Positions 1-11,412 of a stretch of 37,750 nt of DNA are shown in pieces. The notes beneath the pieces were generated by a model. It was not told where the DNA came from. It saw nothing but the letters and a program-made list of their open reading frames with translations, and did not search any database. The stretch covers positions 1 to 37,750 of the forward strand of contig CAIQBW010000015.1 in assembly GCA_903870165.1 (NCBI GenBank). Reading direction: 5' to 3'. The stretch comes from an uncultured Methylophilaceae bacterium. GTDB lineage: Bacteria; Pseudomonadota; Gammaproteobacteria; Burkholderiales; Methylophilaceae. Made by a program: the position numbers and the translations under genes. The number at the start of each line of letters is the position of its first letter. Position 1 is the first letter of the stretch.

Positions 1-246
1 GCTCATTTCCTTAACTGCTAGCTTGGTTGCAACTTTGAACTCTGTTGGTGGTGGGTTGCACAAGTAAATTACTAGCATAGGTAGATTGAGATATTCAGAT
101 GGCACCATCTTTGAAGTCAAGAAGTCAGATACCATTGTCACGCCAATGGTGGGGTCTAATTTGCGAATGCGCCTAGCAATTTGTTCAAAATCTTCAGCGC
201 TCTCTTCACGATGAACAACAATCAATGCTCTTTTAATTTTAGCCAT
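1..246 (-). CDS. Unknown protein, C-terminus cut off by window edge
   Basis: An open frame runs on the minus strand from an ATG at 246 to the left edge without a stop, giving 82 residues of an incomplete protein that begins MAKIKRALIVVHREES. An in-frame ATG at 264 would add six residues (MVVIEK). The beginning has an alternating hydrophobic pattern (ALIVV) followed by charged and helical stretches, like the first strand and helix of an alpha/beta fold, and a second hydrophobic strand (LPMLVIYLC) comes later. I do not recognise the family. It lies downstream of the small lipoprotein gene on the same strand, and no terminator is obvious between them. Confidence 0.55.
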   Translation of the reverse strand, partial: MAKIKRALIVVHREESAEDFEQIARRIRKLDPTIGVTMVSDFLTSKMVPSEYLNLPMLVIYLCNPPPTEFKVATKLAVKEMS

Positions 247-293
247 TTTTTCGATCACAACCATAGATATTTGCTTAGTATAGTTACAGGATA

Positions 294-557
294 TTATTTT
301 TTACATTGAAAGCTTAATTCTCGACGAGCACCTTGCGCTGGGCTCTCACTCCTCGTAATCACTTCATAGCCTTTCTTACATGTGTCGCTTGCCTTGGCAC
401 TACAAGTGCTCATATCTTCTACAGCTCCGCTACACGTAGTGAGATAAATACCGTTTTTAACATCAACCGCTTTGACGGGCTGCATTTGACCGTGTTGCAA
501 TTGCTGGCATGCAGTGAGTGAAACCATTCCCAACAGCATCAGATTAATTTTTTTCAT
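294..557 (-). CDS. Small cysteine-rich lipoprotein, unknown function
   Basis: The 87-residue protein starts with a lipoprotein signal peptide: MKK, a hydrophobic core, then the lipobox LTAC with the lipidated cysteine at residue 17. The mature part is about 70 residues and holds four more cysteines (42, 52, 60, 85), which could form two disulfides in the periplasm. The C-terminal part (GYEVI...RELSFQCKK) resembles short periplasmic domains found in many proteobacterial hypothetical proteins, but I cannot name a family. It lies downstream of the porin gene, separated from it by a strong terminator, so it probably has its own promoter. Outer- or inner-membrane anchoring is inferred from the signal only. 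Confidence 0.75.
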   Translation of the reverse strand: MKKINLMLLGMVSLTACQQLQHGQMQPVKAVDVKNGIYLTTCSGAVEDMSTCSAKASDTCKKGYEVITRSESPAQGARRELSFQCKK

Positions 558-582
558 ATTGCCTTTCTAATCATCCAAATAA

Positions 583-606
583 AAACGGCACCCGAAGGTG
601 CCGTTT
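583..606 (-). terminator. Rho-independent terminator of the porin gene
   Basis: A perfect 10-bp stem, AAACGGCACC with GGTGCCGTTT, closes on a CGAA tetraloop. On the minus strand the stem is followed by a run of T, as expected for the end of the porin transcript, whose stop codon is about 28 bases upstream. Confidence 0.9.
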
Positions 607-633
607 AACTTATGTCAAACTAAGATATAAATC

Positions 634-1845
634 CTAGAAGAATAAGATTGCGCCCAATGACACAGTTTTTGCTTTACCGCTGTCTGCATAGTAATCGCTA
701 CTGATTTTTTGTTCAGTGTACTCAGCAACCACGTTCAAGCTCTTTGTCAAAGGATGGTACGCACCAACAATCCATGACTCGTTCTTAACATCAGGGCCAC
801 CGTTATCAACTGTTGATTTACTTTCACCCCATGAAGCACCCAATTTCGTGCCAACACCTGGGATTACGTAAGTAGCTTGTACATAACCACCGCTGTCTTT
901 AGTTTTGTAACCATTAGTCAAGAACATCAAACCACCAGTAGTGTATGTGTTTGAATCTAGACCTTTACCATCATAGTAGTAACCAACCAATTGAGCACCT
1001 TGGTATGCAACTTTACCACCAATGTCCCAACCTTCAGCTGTGTAGTTATTAGTATCAGGGCCTGAATCACTGTTCATTTTTTGAGTGATACCAGATAGCC
1101 AAACACGACCAGTTACGTCATTAGCTGCGAAGTCATAAGTAACCTTACCTTCGAAGCCCATGTCGCTACGAATTACTGAGTTTGCGGCTGCATTTGTAGC
1201 ACTGTTAGTCCAAGGTTCACGAACAGCAGCGGTGAATTGGAAACCATTCCAGTTTGGTGATTGGTATTGGATTTGACCAACCCAGTCAGCGTAAACATAA
1301 CCAGAACCGATACGGCCTAGTGTTGAAGAACCACCAGCACCAGCACCAACACCAACACCCAACAATGTCATGTCGTTCAAGATAGCATCTGAACCGAATA
1401 CACCAAGATCACGACCTAATTTGAATTGACCCCAAGATGCATCACCTACTGTCATGAATGCTTGACGAATGTTTAATGTATTCGCGCCAGCTGCACCGTG
1501 TGCAGGGTCGTTGGAGTTGAAACCACCCAAAGCTGAAGATGCTGTTGCGCCAGAATCCACGCCAGTGAAGAATGTGAATTGGAAAGCAATATCCAAATCG
1601 TTTTGACGTGTCTTAGCACCAATGCCTAGAGCTGATGGCAAAAGACCAGTTTGCACTGTGTTTGCAGTTTGTGTTGAGCTTTCGTGTTGCATAACACCAC
1701 TGAATGTAGTGTGAGTGTAATAAGCGTTAACGTTACCGCCGATGTCAACAGTCCAATCACCAGCTGGAATTGTGATACCAGCGTTAGCTGCAGATGAGAA
1801 TGCTACTAAAGCACCAGCAACTGCTAAACCTAATTTCTTGTTCAT
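634..1845 (-). CDS. Gram-negative porin (outer-membrane beta-barrel)
   Basis: The 403-residue protein begins with a Sec signal peptide ending in ANA (cleavage after residue 22). It continues with alternating aromatic/hydrophobic strands and glycine-rich turns, and ends in the outer-membrane signature of a C-terminal phenylalanine (GAILFF). A Gly-rich segment (GVGVGAGAGG) and the motif GQFKLGRDLGVFG match general betaproteobacterial porins that form trimeric diffusion channels. An AGGAG ribosome-binding site precedes the ATG. The gene stands alone between dgt and a terminator, and its upstream region carries repeated A/T tracts that could be regulatory. Substrate specificity cannot be read from the sequence. 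Confidence 0.88.
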   Translation of the reverse strand: MNKKLGLAVAGALVAFSSAANAGITIPAGDWTVDIGGNVNAYYTHTTFSGVMQHESSTQTANTVQTGLLPSALGIGAKTRQNDLDIAFQFTFFTGVDSGATASSALGGFNSNDPAHGAAGANTLNIRQAFMTVGDASWGQFKLGRDLGVFGSDAILNDMTLLGVGVGAGAGGSSTLGRIGSGYVYADWVGQIQYQSPNWNGFQFTAAVREPWTNSATNAAANSVIRSDMGFEGKVTYDFAANDVTGRVWLSGITQKMNSDSGPDTNNYTAEGWDIGGKVAYQGAQLVGYYYDGKGLDSNTYTTGGLMFLTNGYKTKDSGGYVQATYVIPGVGTKLGASWGESKSTVDNGGPDVKNESWIVGAYHPLTKSLNVVAEYTEQKISSDYYADSGKAKTVSLGAILFF

Positions 1846-1947
1846 ATATTTCTCCTAAAATTTTTGTTTCCTCATGAAGGCGTATTTACCCCATGAAGGT
1901 GATAACAGTATGCCAAATCAAAAGGAGGGTTAGCAAGTAAAGTTGTA

Positions 1948-1993
1948 TGTTTTTTAGCAACAAAAGAAATTTTGTTGTTTTTTTGCAACAAAA
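1948..1993 (-). repeat. Paired 18-bp direct repeats upstream of the porin gene
   Basis: Read on the minus strand, TTTTGTTGCAAAAAAACA and TTTTGTTGCTAAAAAACA occur about 28 bp apart and differ at one base. They sit roughly 100-150 bases upstream of the porin start. The first half of each also forms a perfect 8-bp inverted repeat, CAACAAAA with TTTTGTTG (1958-1977). This arrangement suggests a binding site for a regulator of the porin or A-tract DNA bending. Downstream, in the leader, CTTCATG is also repeated twice. The function is inferred. Confidence 0.4.
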
Positions 1994-2040
1994 TGATTGG
2001 GGATCTTGATAAATCAGGGTTTGGCACTCGATATCTCGCC

Positions 2041-3180
2041 TTATAGCTCGCGGTCAGACACCGTAAATAGGCGCTGATACTCCCTGATTGCATAGCGATC
2101 TGTCATGCCGGCAATGTAATCGGCCACCGCACGGGCTTGATCGACAGGACTATCTAACTGAGCTCTTTGCTGAAACTCATCAGGCATGAGTTTTACATCG
2201 TGCATAAAGATTTGGAATAGCTCACGTACGATGCGTTGTGCTTTTGAGGTCATGCGATTAACGCGGTAATGCTGATAAAGGTTTGAGCGTAAAAAGCGTT
2301 TGAGCTCTGTTTGTTGCTCTCGCATGGCTGGGCTAAAGCTTATCAACATAACGTTGGCACGCACATCATCAATGGTCTTTGGGGCAGCCTTGGCAATATT
2401 GCTATTGCTTTGTTCGCACAAATCGACCACCAGCGCATTAATCATGCGGCGCACTGTTTCATGAATTAATCTGCGACCTATGAGGTTTGGATATTGGGTG
2501 CGTACCTTATTCAGATTATCTGCAAACAAAGTGACTTGCTCTAATTGCTCCAAGGTAATAAGCCCTGAACGCAACCCGTCATCCACATCGTGGTTATTGT
2601 AAGCAATCTCATCCGCCAAATTAGTGAGCTGTGCTTCTAGTGAAGGTTGTTCTTTATTAATAAAACGCTCGCCCACATCGCCTAACAACTTGGCGTTATT
2701 GAGTGAACAATGCTTGAGTATGCCCTCACGCAATTCAAAGGTGAGGTTTAAGCCATCAAACTCCGCGTAACGCTGCTCGAGCAAATCTACCACACGCAAG
2801 GATTGTAGATTGTGCTCAAAGCCACCAAAATCACGCATACATTCATTCAGCGCATCCTGACCAGCATGTCCGAATGGTGTGTGGCCTAGGTCATGGGCAA
2901 GGGCGATGCCTTCAACTAGGTCCTCATGCAAATTGAGGTTGCGAGCAATAGCACGGCCGATTTGAGCAACTTCAATACTGTGCGTTAAGCGTGTACGGAA
3001 TAAGTCGCCTTCGTGATTCACAAAGACTTGGGTTTTATATTCCAAACGACGAAAAGCGCTCGAGTGAATAATACGGTCGCGGTCACGCTGAAATTGATTG
3101 CGACCTTGCGGATCGGATTCTTTGAATTTTCTGCCACGAGACTGGGCAGGGTTAGCGGCGTAACTTGCGAGTGTTGTCAT
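2041..3180 (-). CDS. dgt: Deoxyguanosinetriphosphate triphosphohydrolase-like protein (HD domain)
   Basis: This 379-residue protein is a dNTP triphosphohydrolase of the HD superfamily, which cleaves dNTPs to the deoxynucleoside and triphosphate in the cytoplasm. The metal-binding HD signature is complete: H67 in RLTHSIEV, H96-D97 in [13 protein letters not shown] with H100 and H105 beside it, and a later Asp in [15 protein letters not shown] start it at the ATG at 3180 because GGATT lies 7 bases upstream. A TTG at 3186 overlapping the aroB stop would add two residues. It is the last gene of aroK-aroB-dgt and probably relies on translational coupling to aroB. Exact substrate preference in this subfamily is not predictable. 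Confidence 0.9.
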   Translation of the reverse strand: MTTLASYAANPAQSRGRKFKESDPQGRNQFQRDRDRIIHSSAFRRLEYKTQVFVNHEGDLFRTRLTHSIEVAQIGRAIARNLNLHEDLVEGIALAHDLGHTPFGHAGQDALNECMRDFGGFEHNLQSLRVVDLLEQRYAEFDGLNLTFELREGILKHCSLNNAKLLGDVGERFINKEQPSLEAQLTNLADEIAYNNHDVDDGLRSGLITLEQLEQVTLFADNLNKVRTQYPNLIGRRLIHETVRRMINALVVDLCEQSNSNIAKAAPKTIDDVRANVMLISFSPAMREQQTELKRFLRSNLYQHYRVNRMTSKAQRIVRELFQIFMHDVKLMPDEFQQRAQLDSPVDQARAVADYIAGMTDRYAIREYQRLFTVSDREL

Positions 3181-3182
3181 GC

Positions 3183-4271
3183 TCAATCCAATGCTAATGT
3201 TTGGCGAAGTGCCTCCACAGGATAGTCGCTTGTCACGACCGACTTACCGATACCCTGCTGTAAGACTAAGCGGATCTTTCCGTCGATAACCTTTTTATCT
3301 AGACCCATTAAATCGATATATTTATCCACACCTAATTTTGGCGCCTCAAGAGGCAAGCTTGCTGCTGTGAAAATTTTTGCGATACGTGCTTCTTCAGCAT
3401 CAGTAAGCCAACCTAGGCGTTTTGATAAATCCGCCGCCATCATGGTACCAGCAGCAACCGCTTCGCCATGCAACCAAACACCATAGCCCATCGCATTTTC
3501 TACCGCATGTCCAAAAGTGTGCCCCAGGTTAAGCGTGGCACGCTCACCTGTTTCATGTTCGTCTGCCGCCACCACCTCTGCTTTGTTTTGGCATGAGCGA
3601 TAAATTGCCTCTGATGTGACTAATGTATCCAAAGCCATGAGCCTAGTCATATTCGCTTCTAGCCAATCAAAAAACTTCACGTCGCGAATGAGGCCATACT
3701 TAATGACTTCTGCCACACCAGCCGAAAGTTCTCTTGCTGGAAGTGTTTTAAGCGTATCCGTATCCGCTATTACCAACTGCGGTTGATAAAAGGCGCCTAT
3801 CATATTTTTACCCAGCGGATGATTAATACCTGTTTTGCCGCCAACAGAGGAGTCGACTTGCGATAGCAAAGTCGTTGGAATTTGAATAAATGGGACACCG
3901 CGCAAATACGTGGCTGCGGCATAGCCTGTCATATCACCAATTACACCCCCACCGAGTGCAATCAAGGTTGTACTTCGCTCACATCGGTTTTGCAAAAGCG
4001 CATCATAGATAAGGTTAAGCGTTTCAATGTTTTTATAAGCTTCGCCATCTGGCAAAACAATCTCAATCACCTTCACGCCAGCCGCACGAAGTGGTTCAGC
4101 CAATTTCGCCGTATATAAAGGTGCAACAGTGGTGTTGCTCACAATGGCAACTTGCTTGCGCTTGAGATGCGGCAAAATTAAATCTGCTTGGTTGAGTAAA
4201 TTTTGGCCAATATGAATCGGGTAACTGCGGTCACCCAAAGAGACTTGTAGCGTTTGCATGGTTGATGACAT
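3183..4271 (-). CDS. aroB: 3-dehydroquinate synthase
   Basis: AroB converts DAHP to 3-dehydroquinate, the second step of the shikimate pathway, using NAD and a divalent metal. The 362-residue protein has the family's normal length. The NAD site [19 protein letters not shown], the substrate loop [10 protein letters not shown] and the metal ligands in [12 protein letters not shown] and [10 protein letters not shown] are all intact. The ATG overlaps the aroK stop (TAATG), a sign of coupled translation; an ATG four codons further in (4259) gives the more usual start MQTL. The chorismate end product feeds, among others, the trpEGDC genes in this same window. Confidence 0.96.
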   Translation of the reverse strand: MSSTMQTLQVSLGDRSYPIHIGQNLLNQADLILPHLKRKQVAIVSNTTVAPLYTAKLAEPLRAAGVKVIEIVLPDGEAYKNIETLNLIYDALLQNRCERSTTLIALGGGVIGDMTGYAAATYLRGVPFIQIPTTLLSQVDSSVGGKTGINHPLGKNMIGAFYQPQLVIADTDTLKTLPARELSAGVAEVIKYGLIRDVKFFDWLEANMTRLMALDTLVTSEAIYRSCQNKAEVVAADEHETGERATLNLGHTFGHAVENAMGYGVWLHGEAVAAGTMMAADLSKRLGWLTDAEEARIAKIFTAASLPLEAPKLGVDKYIDLMGLDKKVIDGKIRLVLQQGIGKSVVTSDYPVEALRQTLALD

Positions 4272-4798
4272 TAGATTTCCGGTTCCGATTTTGTATAGCC
4301 TAATAGCTCTTCAATTTGTTGCACGATATTAATCACAGGCTGATTGCCTGTATCGACAATATGATGCGCAACTTCACGGTAAAAAGGATCGCGCGCGGCG
4401 AATAATTGCTCTAACTTTGCCTGTGGATTAGTATTTTGCAAAAGGGGGCGATTGCGGTCAAAGCGGGTGCGTAAATATAAATCATTTACACTAGCTCGCA
4501 GATAGATTACTGTGCCACGACTTGCTAGATGCTCTCGATTTTCTGCCGACAGCACAGCGCCACCGCCAGTGGCCAACACAATATTATCTAACTGGGTGAG
4601 CTCATCAATCATACCAACTTCGCGCTTACGAAAGCCAGCTTCGCCTTCCATCTCAAAAATGGTGGGCACGCGCACGCCTGTGCGCTTTTCAATTTCTTGA
4701 TCTGTGTCGTAAAAATCCAATCCTAGATTTTTAGCCAAAAAGCGCCCCACCGTGGTTTTACCCGCTCCCATCAGGCCGACAAAAAATATTTTAGGCAT
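4271..4798 (-). CDS. aroK: Shikimate kinase
   Basis: AroK phosphorylates shikimate at the 3-hydroxyl with ATP. The 175-residue P-loop kinase has the Walker A motif [11 protein letters not shown] near residues 8-18, the shikimate-binding acidic motif [11 protein letters not shown], the arginine in FRKRE, and the ATGGGAV loop. It is the first gene of aroK-aroB-dgt. In many Proteobacteria pilMNOPQ lies directly upstream of aroK and ponA lies divergently beyond it; here ponA is the immediate divergent neighbour with no pil genes between. Confidence 0.95.
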   Translation of the reverse strand: MPKIFFVGLMGAGKTTVGRFLAKNLGLDFYDTDQEIEKRTGVRVPTIFEMEGEAGFRKREVGMIDELTQLDNIVLATGGGAVLSAENREHLASRGTVIYLRASVNDLYLRTRFDRNRPLLQNTNPQAKLEQLFAARDPFYREVAHHIVDTGNQPVINIVQQIEELLGYTKSEPEI

Positions 4799-4927
4799 TT
4801 ACAAAAAATCCATTCAGGCAATAAAAAATGCTCATTACTTACATGGTAGGCATTTTAAGGCAATCTCGATGGATTGTCAGATATTGCTAATAGCGGGCAC
4901 TCAAAACATGGTCATTAAAAATTTAAT

Positions 4928-4956
4928 TTTAGTTTGTAACTTAAGCCACATATAAT
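4928..4956 (+). promoter_or_regulatory. Putative sigma-70 promoter of ponA
   Basis: A perfect -10 hexamer TATAAT (4951-4956) is 17 bp downstream of a weak -35 (TTTAGT, 4928-4933). Transcription would begin about 28 bases before the ponA ATG. The 192-base region between aroK and ponA must also hold the aroK promoter on the other strand, which I could not place with confidence. Confidence 0.45.
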
Positions 4957-4990
4957 AAGTTATTCGATAATTCATCTGCGCGTTAATCTT

Positions 4991-7321
4991 ATGTTCCTAA
5001 AAAATTGGTGGTTGTTTTTGGTGATGTCTTTCTTAGCGCTGCTGACTGTTGCAGCTTTGATGATGGGCCTCGCCGCTGCACTTATCTATCCAGATCTGCC
5101 TTCTTTAGATGCGCTGACCAATTACCAACCAAAACTACCCTTACGCGTTTACTCAGAAGACGGCTATTTACTTGCAGAGTACGGTGAAGAGCGGCGTTCT
5201 TTTGTGGATATCAAGAAAGTACCAAAGAACATGCAATCAGCAGTGATTGCAATTGAAGACATTCGCTTTTACAAGCATGGTGGGGTCGATACAAAAGGTA
5301 TTCTTCGCGCAGCCTTAAACAACGTGACAGGCGGTTCAAAAGAAGGCGCGAGCACCATTACTATGCAAGTCGCACGCAATTTCTTTTTATCTAGCGAACG
5401 TAGTTTTAAAAGAAAAATTAACGAAGCAATGTTAGCGATTAAAATTGAACACAGTCTAAGTAAAGATAAAATTTTAGAGTTGTACATCAATCAAATTTAT
5501 TTGGGTCAACGGGCTTATGGCTTTGCCGCTGCTGCTCAAGAGTATTATGGCAAACCTTTAGACAAGTTAAGCCTAGCGGAAACGGCACTACTCGCAGGCC
5601 TTCCCAAAGCCCCATCAAACTACAATCCTTTTGTTAATCCCAAGCGCGCCATTAAACGCCAGCATGAGGTATTACATAACATGTTGCGCTACGGCTTTAT
5701 TGATGAAGCAAGCTATCAAGCGGCACTCAAAGAACCGCTTCACTTTAAAGCCTCAAAACAGTCACGTGATGTAGCGGCTGACTATGTAGGCGAGATTGTT
5801 CGTCAAGCAATGTATGAACGCTATAAAGAAGAAATTTATAATAGCGGCCTTAAAGTTTACACAACCATCATTAAAGCTGACCAAGAAGCGGCAAACACTG
5901 CTATCGCTCAAGGCGTTATGGAATATGACCTACGCCATGGATACCGTGGCCCAGAAGGCTATGTAGCCCCAAGCGAGCTTGTTAGTGAGAACGCCAACCA
6001 AAATATGGAAAAAGCCATTGATGCACTCGAAACTTTTGGCGGTTTGTCTCCAGCTGTTGTCACAAAAATCACGGACAAAAGCGTCCGCGTTCACACCACC
6101 AGCGGCGAAGATGTTCAAATTGAAGGTGAGGGCTTGGCACTGATAAGCCGCGTTTTACATGACCCCAAGGTTAGCGAAAAACTGAAAATCAAAGTCGGCT
6201 CTATTGTTCGCGTGGTTAAAGAAGGCGAAAACTGGAAAATTACACAGCTTCCACAAGTGGAATCCGCTTTTATTTCGCTAGACCCAAAAAATGGCGCCGT
6301 TCGCGCTTTAGTGGGTGGCTTCGACTTTAACCGCAACAAGTTTAACCACGTGACACAAGCATGGCGCCAACCAGGCTCAAGCTTTAAACCATTCATCTAT
6401 TCTGCAGCGCTAGAAAAAGGGTTTACCCCAGCCAGCATTATTGATGACGCACCCATTTCATTTCCTGCTAGCTTTACAGGAAGCGGTAGTAGCTGGGAGC
6501 CGCATAACTTTGATGGCAAATACGAAGGCCCCATGCGTTTAAGGACCGCGCTCACCAAATCCAAAAACATGGTATCTATCAGTGTGCTGAATTCAATTGG
6601 TGTTGAATATGCCCAAGATTACATCACCCGCTTTGGCTTTGCTGCGAAAGACCATCCGGCCTACTTAACCATGGCCTTAGGTGCTGGTTCAGTCACCCCT
6701 TGGCAAATGGCACGCGCTTACGCAGTATTTGCCAATGGAGGTTATCGCGTTGACCCTTATTTAATTGGCCGCATTGAAGACAATAAAGGCAAAATCATTG
6801 AAGAAACCAAATTTGTAGAAGCAGGCAATGATGCTGAGCGTGTCATCGATGCTCGAAATGCCTTCTTGATGACTTCGATGATGCAAGATGTCACTCGTAT
6901 CGGGACTGCAGCAAAAGCACGTCAGTTAGGACGTAGTGATTTAGCTGGCAAAACCGGTACAACTAACAATCATATCGACACTTGGTTTGCAGGCTTCAAC
7001 CCTAAAAAAGTAGCGGTCGTTTGGATGGGCTATGACAAACCTCAATCACTGGGTGGAACAGAAACTGGCGGCTCAGCAGCTTTGCCTATTTGGATTAAAT
7101 ACATGAGCTCAGCGCTCAGAGGTATCCCAGACGTTGACCTTGATCCGCCAGAAGGCGTTTCATCGATCCGCATTAACCTTAAGTCGGGTAATCGGGCGCA
7201 CGAAGATGAAAGTGGCTTCTATGAATATTTCTACCAAGAATATCCACCGCCTGAAAAAGCCGGGGCTGCTGGTGCAGCTTCTGCAGCTAGCGATGCTACT
7301 GATACAGACTCGCTCTATTAG
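4991..7321 (+). CDS. ponA: Penicillin-binding protein 1A (bifunctional transglycosylase/transpeptidase)
   Basis: A class A PBP (776 aa) that polymerises and cross-links peptidoglycan. An N-terminal membrane anchor (residues about 5-30) precedes the GT51 glycosyltransferase domain, with AVIAIEDIRFYKHGG (catalytic Glu) and GASTITMQVARNFF. A middle insert domain follows (about 300-420). The transpeptidase domain holds the SxxK active site GSSFKP (Ser463, Lys466), SKN, and KTGTTN. The C-terminus is an Ala-rich low-complexity tail (AGAAGAASAASDATD). No clear Shine-Dalgarno precedes the ATG. The gene is often called mrcA. The next gene starts 9 bases after its stop and is probably cotranscribed. 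Confidence 0.95.
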   Translation: MFLKNWWLFLVMSFLALLTVAALMMGLAAALIYPDLPSLDALTNYQPKLPLRVYSEDGYLLAEYGEERRSFVDIKKVPKNMQSAVIAIEDIRFYKHGGVDTKGILRAALNNVTGGSKEGASTITMQVARNFFLSSERSFKRKINEAMLAIKIEHSLSKDKILELYINQIYLGQRAYGFAAAAQEYYGKPLDKLSLAETALLAGLPKAPSNYNPFVNPKRAIKRQHEVLHNMLRYGFIDEASYQAALKEPLHFKASKQSRDVAADYVGEIVRQAMYERYKEEIYNSGLKVYTTIIKADQEAANTAIAQGVMEYDLRHGYRGPEGYVAPSELVSENANQNMEKAIDALETFGGLSPAVVTKITDKSVRVHTTSGEDVQIEGEGLALISRVLHDPKVSEKLKIKVGSIVRVVKEGENWKITQLPQVESAFISLDPKNGAVRALVGGFDFNRNKFNHVTQAWRQPGSSFKPFIYSAALEKGFTPASIIDDAPISFPASFTGSGSSWEPHNFDGKYEGPMRLRTALTKSKNMVSISVLNSIGVEYAQDYITRFGFAAKDHPAYLTMALGAGSVTPWQMARAYAVFANGGYRVDPYLIGRIEDNKGKIIEETKFVEAGNDAERVIDARNAFLMTSMMQDVTRIGTAAKARQLGRSDLAGKTGTTNNHIDTWFAGFNPKKVAVVWMGYDKPQSLGGTETGGSAALPIWIKYMSSALRGIPDVDLDPPEGVSSIRINLKSGNRAHEDESGFYEYFYQEYPPPEKAGAAGAASAASDATDTDSLY

Positions 7322-7330
7322 AAGCTAACC

Positions 7331-8972
<1,642 letters not shown>

Positions 8973-9001
8973 TTATCCTCTAGAGCAATTCAATTAACGA
9001 C

Positions 9002-9814
9002 CTAAGCCGAACAGCCTGATGCTGGCGATGCAAACACACGAGCAAGCTCAGCACCCGGGTCTGGTTGACGCATAAATGCCTCACCTACCAAGAAGGCGTT
9101 CACATGATTGCTTCGCATCAGAGACACATCTTCAGTCGTAAAAATACCTGACTCAGTGACCACAAAGCGGTCGTCAGGCAACTGCTTTAATAATTCCAAC
9201 GTTGTGTCTAACGTCACATCGAAAGTACGCAAATTACGATTATTAATGCCAATTAGTGGCGTGTCTAACTGCAAAGCCAATTGCAACTCTTCACCGTCAT
9301 GCACCTCCACCAATACAGCCATGCCTAAGTCATGTGAAAGCGCTTCCAACGCTTTCATTTCCGCTAATTCAAGCGCAGCAACAATCAGTAAAATACAATC
9401 CGCGCCCATCGCACGTGCCTCATACACTTGGTATGGATCAATCATGAAATCTTTACGTAACACCGGCAACTTACAAGCTGCTCGCGCTTGTTTTAAATAT
9501 TCAGGTGAACCTTGAAAATACTGCTTATCAGTCAGCACAGACAAGCATGCTGCGCCGCCTTTTTCATAGGACTTAGCAATTTCAGCAGGATTGAAATTCT
9601 CACGAATCACGCCTTTTGATGGGCTTGCTTTTTTAATTTCAGCAATCACTGCTGGCAAATCTGCATCCACTTTATTAAAGATATTCCCCACAAAATCTCT
9701 TGGATCTGCTTCGTTATAAGCCTCCACCCGCAAGTCATCTAGGGACTTAATGGCTTTAGCGGCAGCCACTTCTTCACGTTTAGTCGCTAAAATTTTATTC
9801 AAAATATCTGACAT
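9002..9814 (-). CDS. trpC: Indole-3-glycerol-phosphate synthase
   Basis: TrpC closes the indole ring, turning CdRP into indole-3-glycerol phosphate. The 270-residue TIM barrel shows the signature [13 protein letters not shown] (catalytic Lys), the strand [22 protein letters not shown] with a second catalytic Lys, [10 protein letters not shown] and VTESGI. It is a stand-alone enzyme without the TrpF fusion of enterics. It lies 9 bases behind trpD, with AAGG as ribosome-binding site. It ends the tryptophan block; trpF, trpB and trpA are not in the window. Confidence 0.96.
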   Translation of the reverse strand: MSDILNKILATKREEVAAAKAIKSLDDLRVEAYNEADPRDFVGNIFNKVDADLPAVIAEIKKASPSKGVIRENFNPAEIAKSYEKGGAACLSVLTDKQYFQGSPEYLKQARAACKLPVLRKDFMIDPYQVYEARAMGADCILLIVAALELAEMKALEALSHDLGMAVLVEVHDGEELQLALQLDTPLIGINNRNLRTFDVTLDTTLELLKQLPDDRFVVTESGIFTTEDVSLMRSNHVNAFLVGEAFMRQPDPGAELARVFASPASGCSA

Positions 9815-9823
9815 AACAACCTT

Positions 9824-10843
9824 TTAGGCTCGATTAGAGCGTTCAATTAACTGATTTAATTTTTCTAAAGCGGCGCCGTTATCAATGACTTCAGCGGCCT
9901 TTTCAATCCCTGCTTGCAAGCTAGATGCTATTCCAGCCACATAAATCGCAGCGCCAGCATTCATCAAGACAATATCGCGGGCAGCTCCTTTTGTGCCATG
10001 AAGCACATCTAAAATCATGGCTTTAGATTCTTCTGCATTTTGGATTTGAATATCTTTTAAGCGATGAATTCCCAAACCTAATTGGTGAGGGTTAAGTACA
10101 TACTCGGCGACTTGACTGTTTTTTAGCTCGGCCACAAAGGTATCACCAGTGAATGATATTTCATCCATGCCATCAGCGCCGTGCACAACTAACACATGCT
10201 CACTTCCTAATTGCTGAAGCACTCTTGCCAGCTTGCCCGTTAAACTTTTATCAAACACGCCCATCACTTGGCGACGCGCTGTTGCAGGATTGGTCATTGG
10301 ACCAAGCAAATTAAACAATGTGCGAACACCAAGCTCACGGCGAACAGGCGCAGCATACTTCATAGCGCTATGATGGTTAGGTGCAAACATAAACCCAATA
10401 CCGATTTCATTTACACAGTCAGCGACTTGCGCTGGCGTTTGGTTCACATTGACGCCTAGTGTTTCTAATACATCCGCACTACCGCAAGTGGAAGAAACGG
10501 AACGGCCGCCATGCTTAGCCACTTTTGCCCCAGCTGCAGCAGCGACAAACGCGCAAACAGTTGAAACATTGAAGGTCTGAATACCATCGCCGCCCGTGCC
10601 GCAGGTATCAATCAAATGACTAGTCTCTTGAATATCTACTTTAGTTGAAAGCTCGCGCATGACTATAGCGGCCGCAGCGATTTCATCCACCGTTTCACCT
10701 TTGGCACGTAACGCGATTAACAAAGCAGAGATTTGTGCTGGCGTAAGTTCACCCCCCATCACTTGGCGCATCACCTCCAACATCGCGGTTTGCGTCAAAT
10801 CTTGACGCTCAAGCAACTGGCTGAGAACGTCTTTAAATGCCAT
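9824..10843 (-). CDS. trpD: Anthranilate phosphoribosyltransferase
   Basis: TrpD transfers phosphoribose from PRPP to anthranilate. The 339-residue protein has the PRPP-binding loop DTCGTGGDG, KHGGRSVSSTCGSADVLE and the NLLGPMTNP motif. The ATG overlaps the stop of trpG by one base (TAATG), so translation of the two is coupled. It is not fused to TrpG, unlike in E. coli. Confidence 0.96.
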   Translation of the reverse strand: MAFKDVLSQLLERQDLTQTAMLEVMRQVMGGELTPAQISALLIALRAKGETVDEIAAAAIVMRELSTKVDIQETSHLIDTCGTGGDGIQTFNVSTVCAFVAAAAGAKVAKHGGRSVSSTCGSADVLETLGVNVNQTPAQVADCVNEIGIGFMFAPNHHSAMKYAAPVRRELGVRTLFNLLGPMTNPATARRQVMGVFDKSLTGKLARVLQQLGSEHVLVVHGADGMDEISFTGDTFVAELKNSQVAEYVLNPHQLGLGIHRLKDIQIQNAEESKAMILDVLHGTKGAARDIVLMNAGAAIYVAGIASSLQAGIEKAAEVIDNGAALEKLNQLIERSNRA

Positions 10844-11409
10844 TAGTAGGCCTTCAAAAAGTTATTGAGTAACTCGTGTCCATGCTCAGTCAAAATGGAC
10901 TCCGGATGGAATTGCACGCCCTCGACTGCTAAGGTTTTATGGCGCACGCCCATAATCTCTCCGTCATCCGTCCATGCTGTAATTTCAAGACAATCAGGAA
11001 TGCTTTCACGCTCAATCACTAATGAGTGATAACGCGTTGCCGTATATGGGTTTGGCAAATCTTTGAATACACCGATATTTTTATGATGAATCAGTGATGT
11101 TTTGCCATGCATGAGTTGTTTAGCATGGACAATCTTGCCACCAAAGGCTTGACCAATACTTTGGTGGCCCAAGCAAACACCTAGCAAAGGAATCTTGCCT
11201 GCAAACTCATGAATCAGTGGAACCGAAATTCCTGCTTCATTTGGGGTACATGGGCCTGGTGAGATCACAATATGATCTGGATTAAGCGACTTCACTTTTG
11301 CCAAATCAATTTCATCGTTACGATAAACCTGCACATCTTGACCAAGCTCAGCCAAATATTGCACGAGGTTGTAGGTAAAGGAGTCGTAATTATCAATCAT
11401 TAATAGCAT
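10843..11409 (-). CDS. trpG: Anthranilate synthase component II (glutamine amidotransferase)
   Basis: TrpG releases ammonia from glutamine for TrpE. The 188-residue class I amidotransferase carries the nucleophile Cys79 in [14 protein letters not shown] and the His/Glu pair in [13 protein letters not shown]. Its ribosome-binding site GGAG overlaps the end of trpE, whose stop lies 3 bases upstream of the ATG. No separate pabA is visible here; in many bacteria this subunit also serves folate synthesis, which is possible but not shown. Confidence 0.95.
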   Translation of the reverse strand: MLLMIDNYDSFTYNLVQYLAELGQDVQVYRNDEIDLAKVKSLNPDHIVISPGPCTPNEAGISVPLIHEFAGKIPLLGVCLGHQSIGQAFGGKIVHAKQLMHGKTSLIHHKNIGVFKDLPNPYTATRYHSLVIERESIPDCLEITAWTDDGEIMGVRHKTLAVEGVQFHPESILTEHGHELLNNFLKAY

Positions 11410-11412
11410 GAC

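Noticed and set aside
1958-1984. Plus-strand hairpin CAACAAAA/TTTTGTTG followed by seven T, looking like a terminator
   Set aside because: No plus-strand gene precedes it and the stem is A/T only; it is better explained as part of the repeat pair in the porin upstream region.
9108-9515. 135-codon plus-strand ORF
   Set aside because: It is the antisense shadow of trpC with Ser/Asn-rich low-complexity composition.
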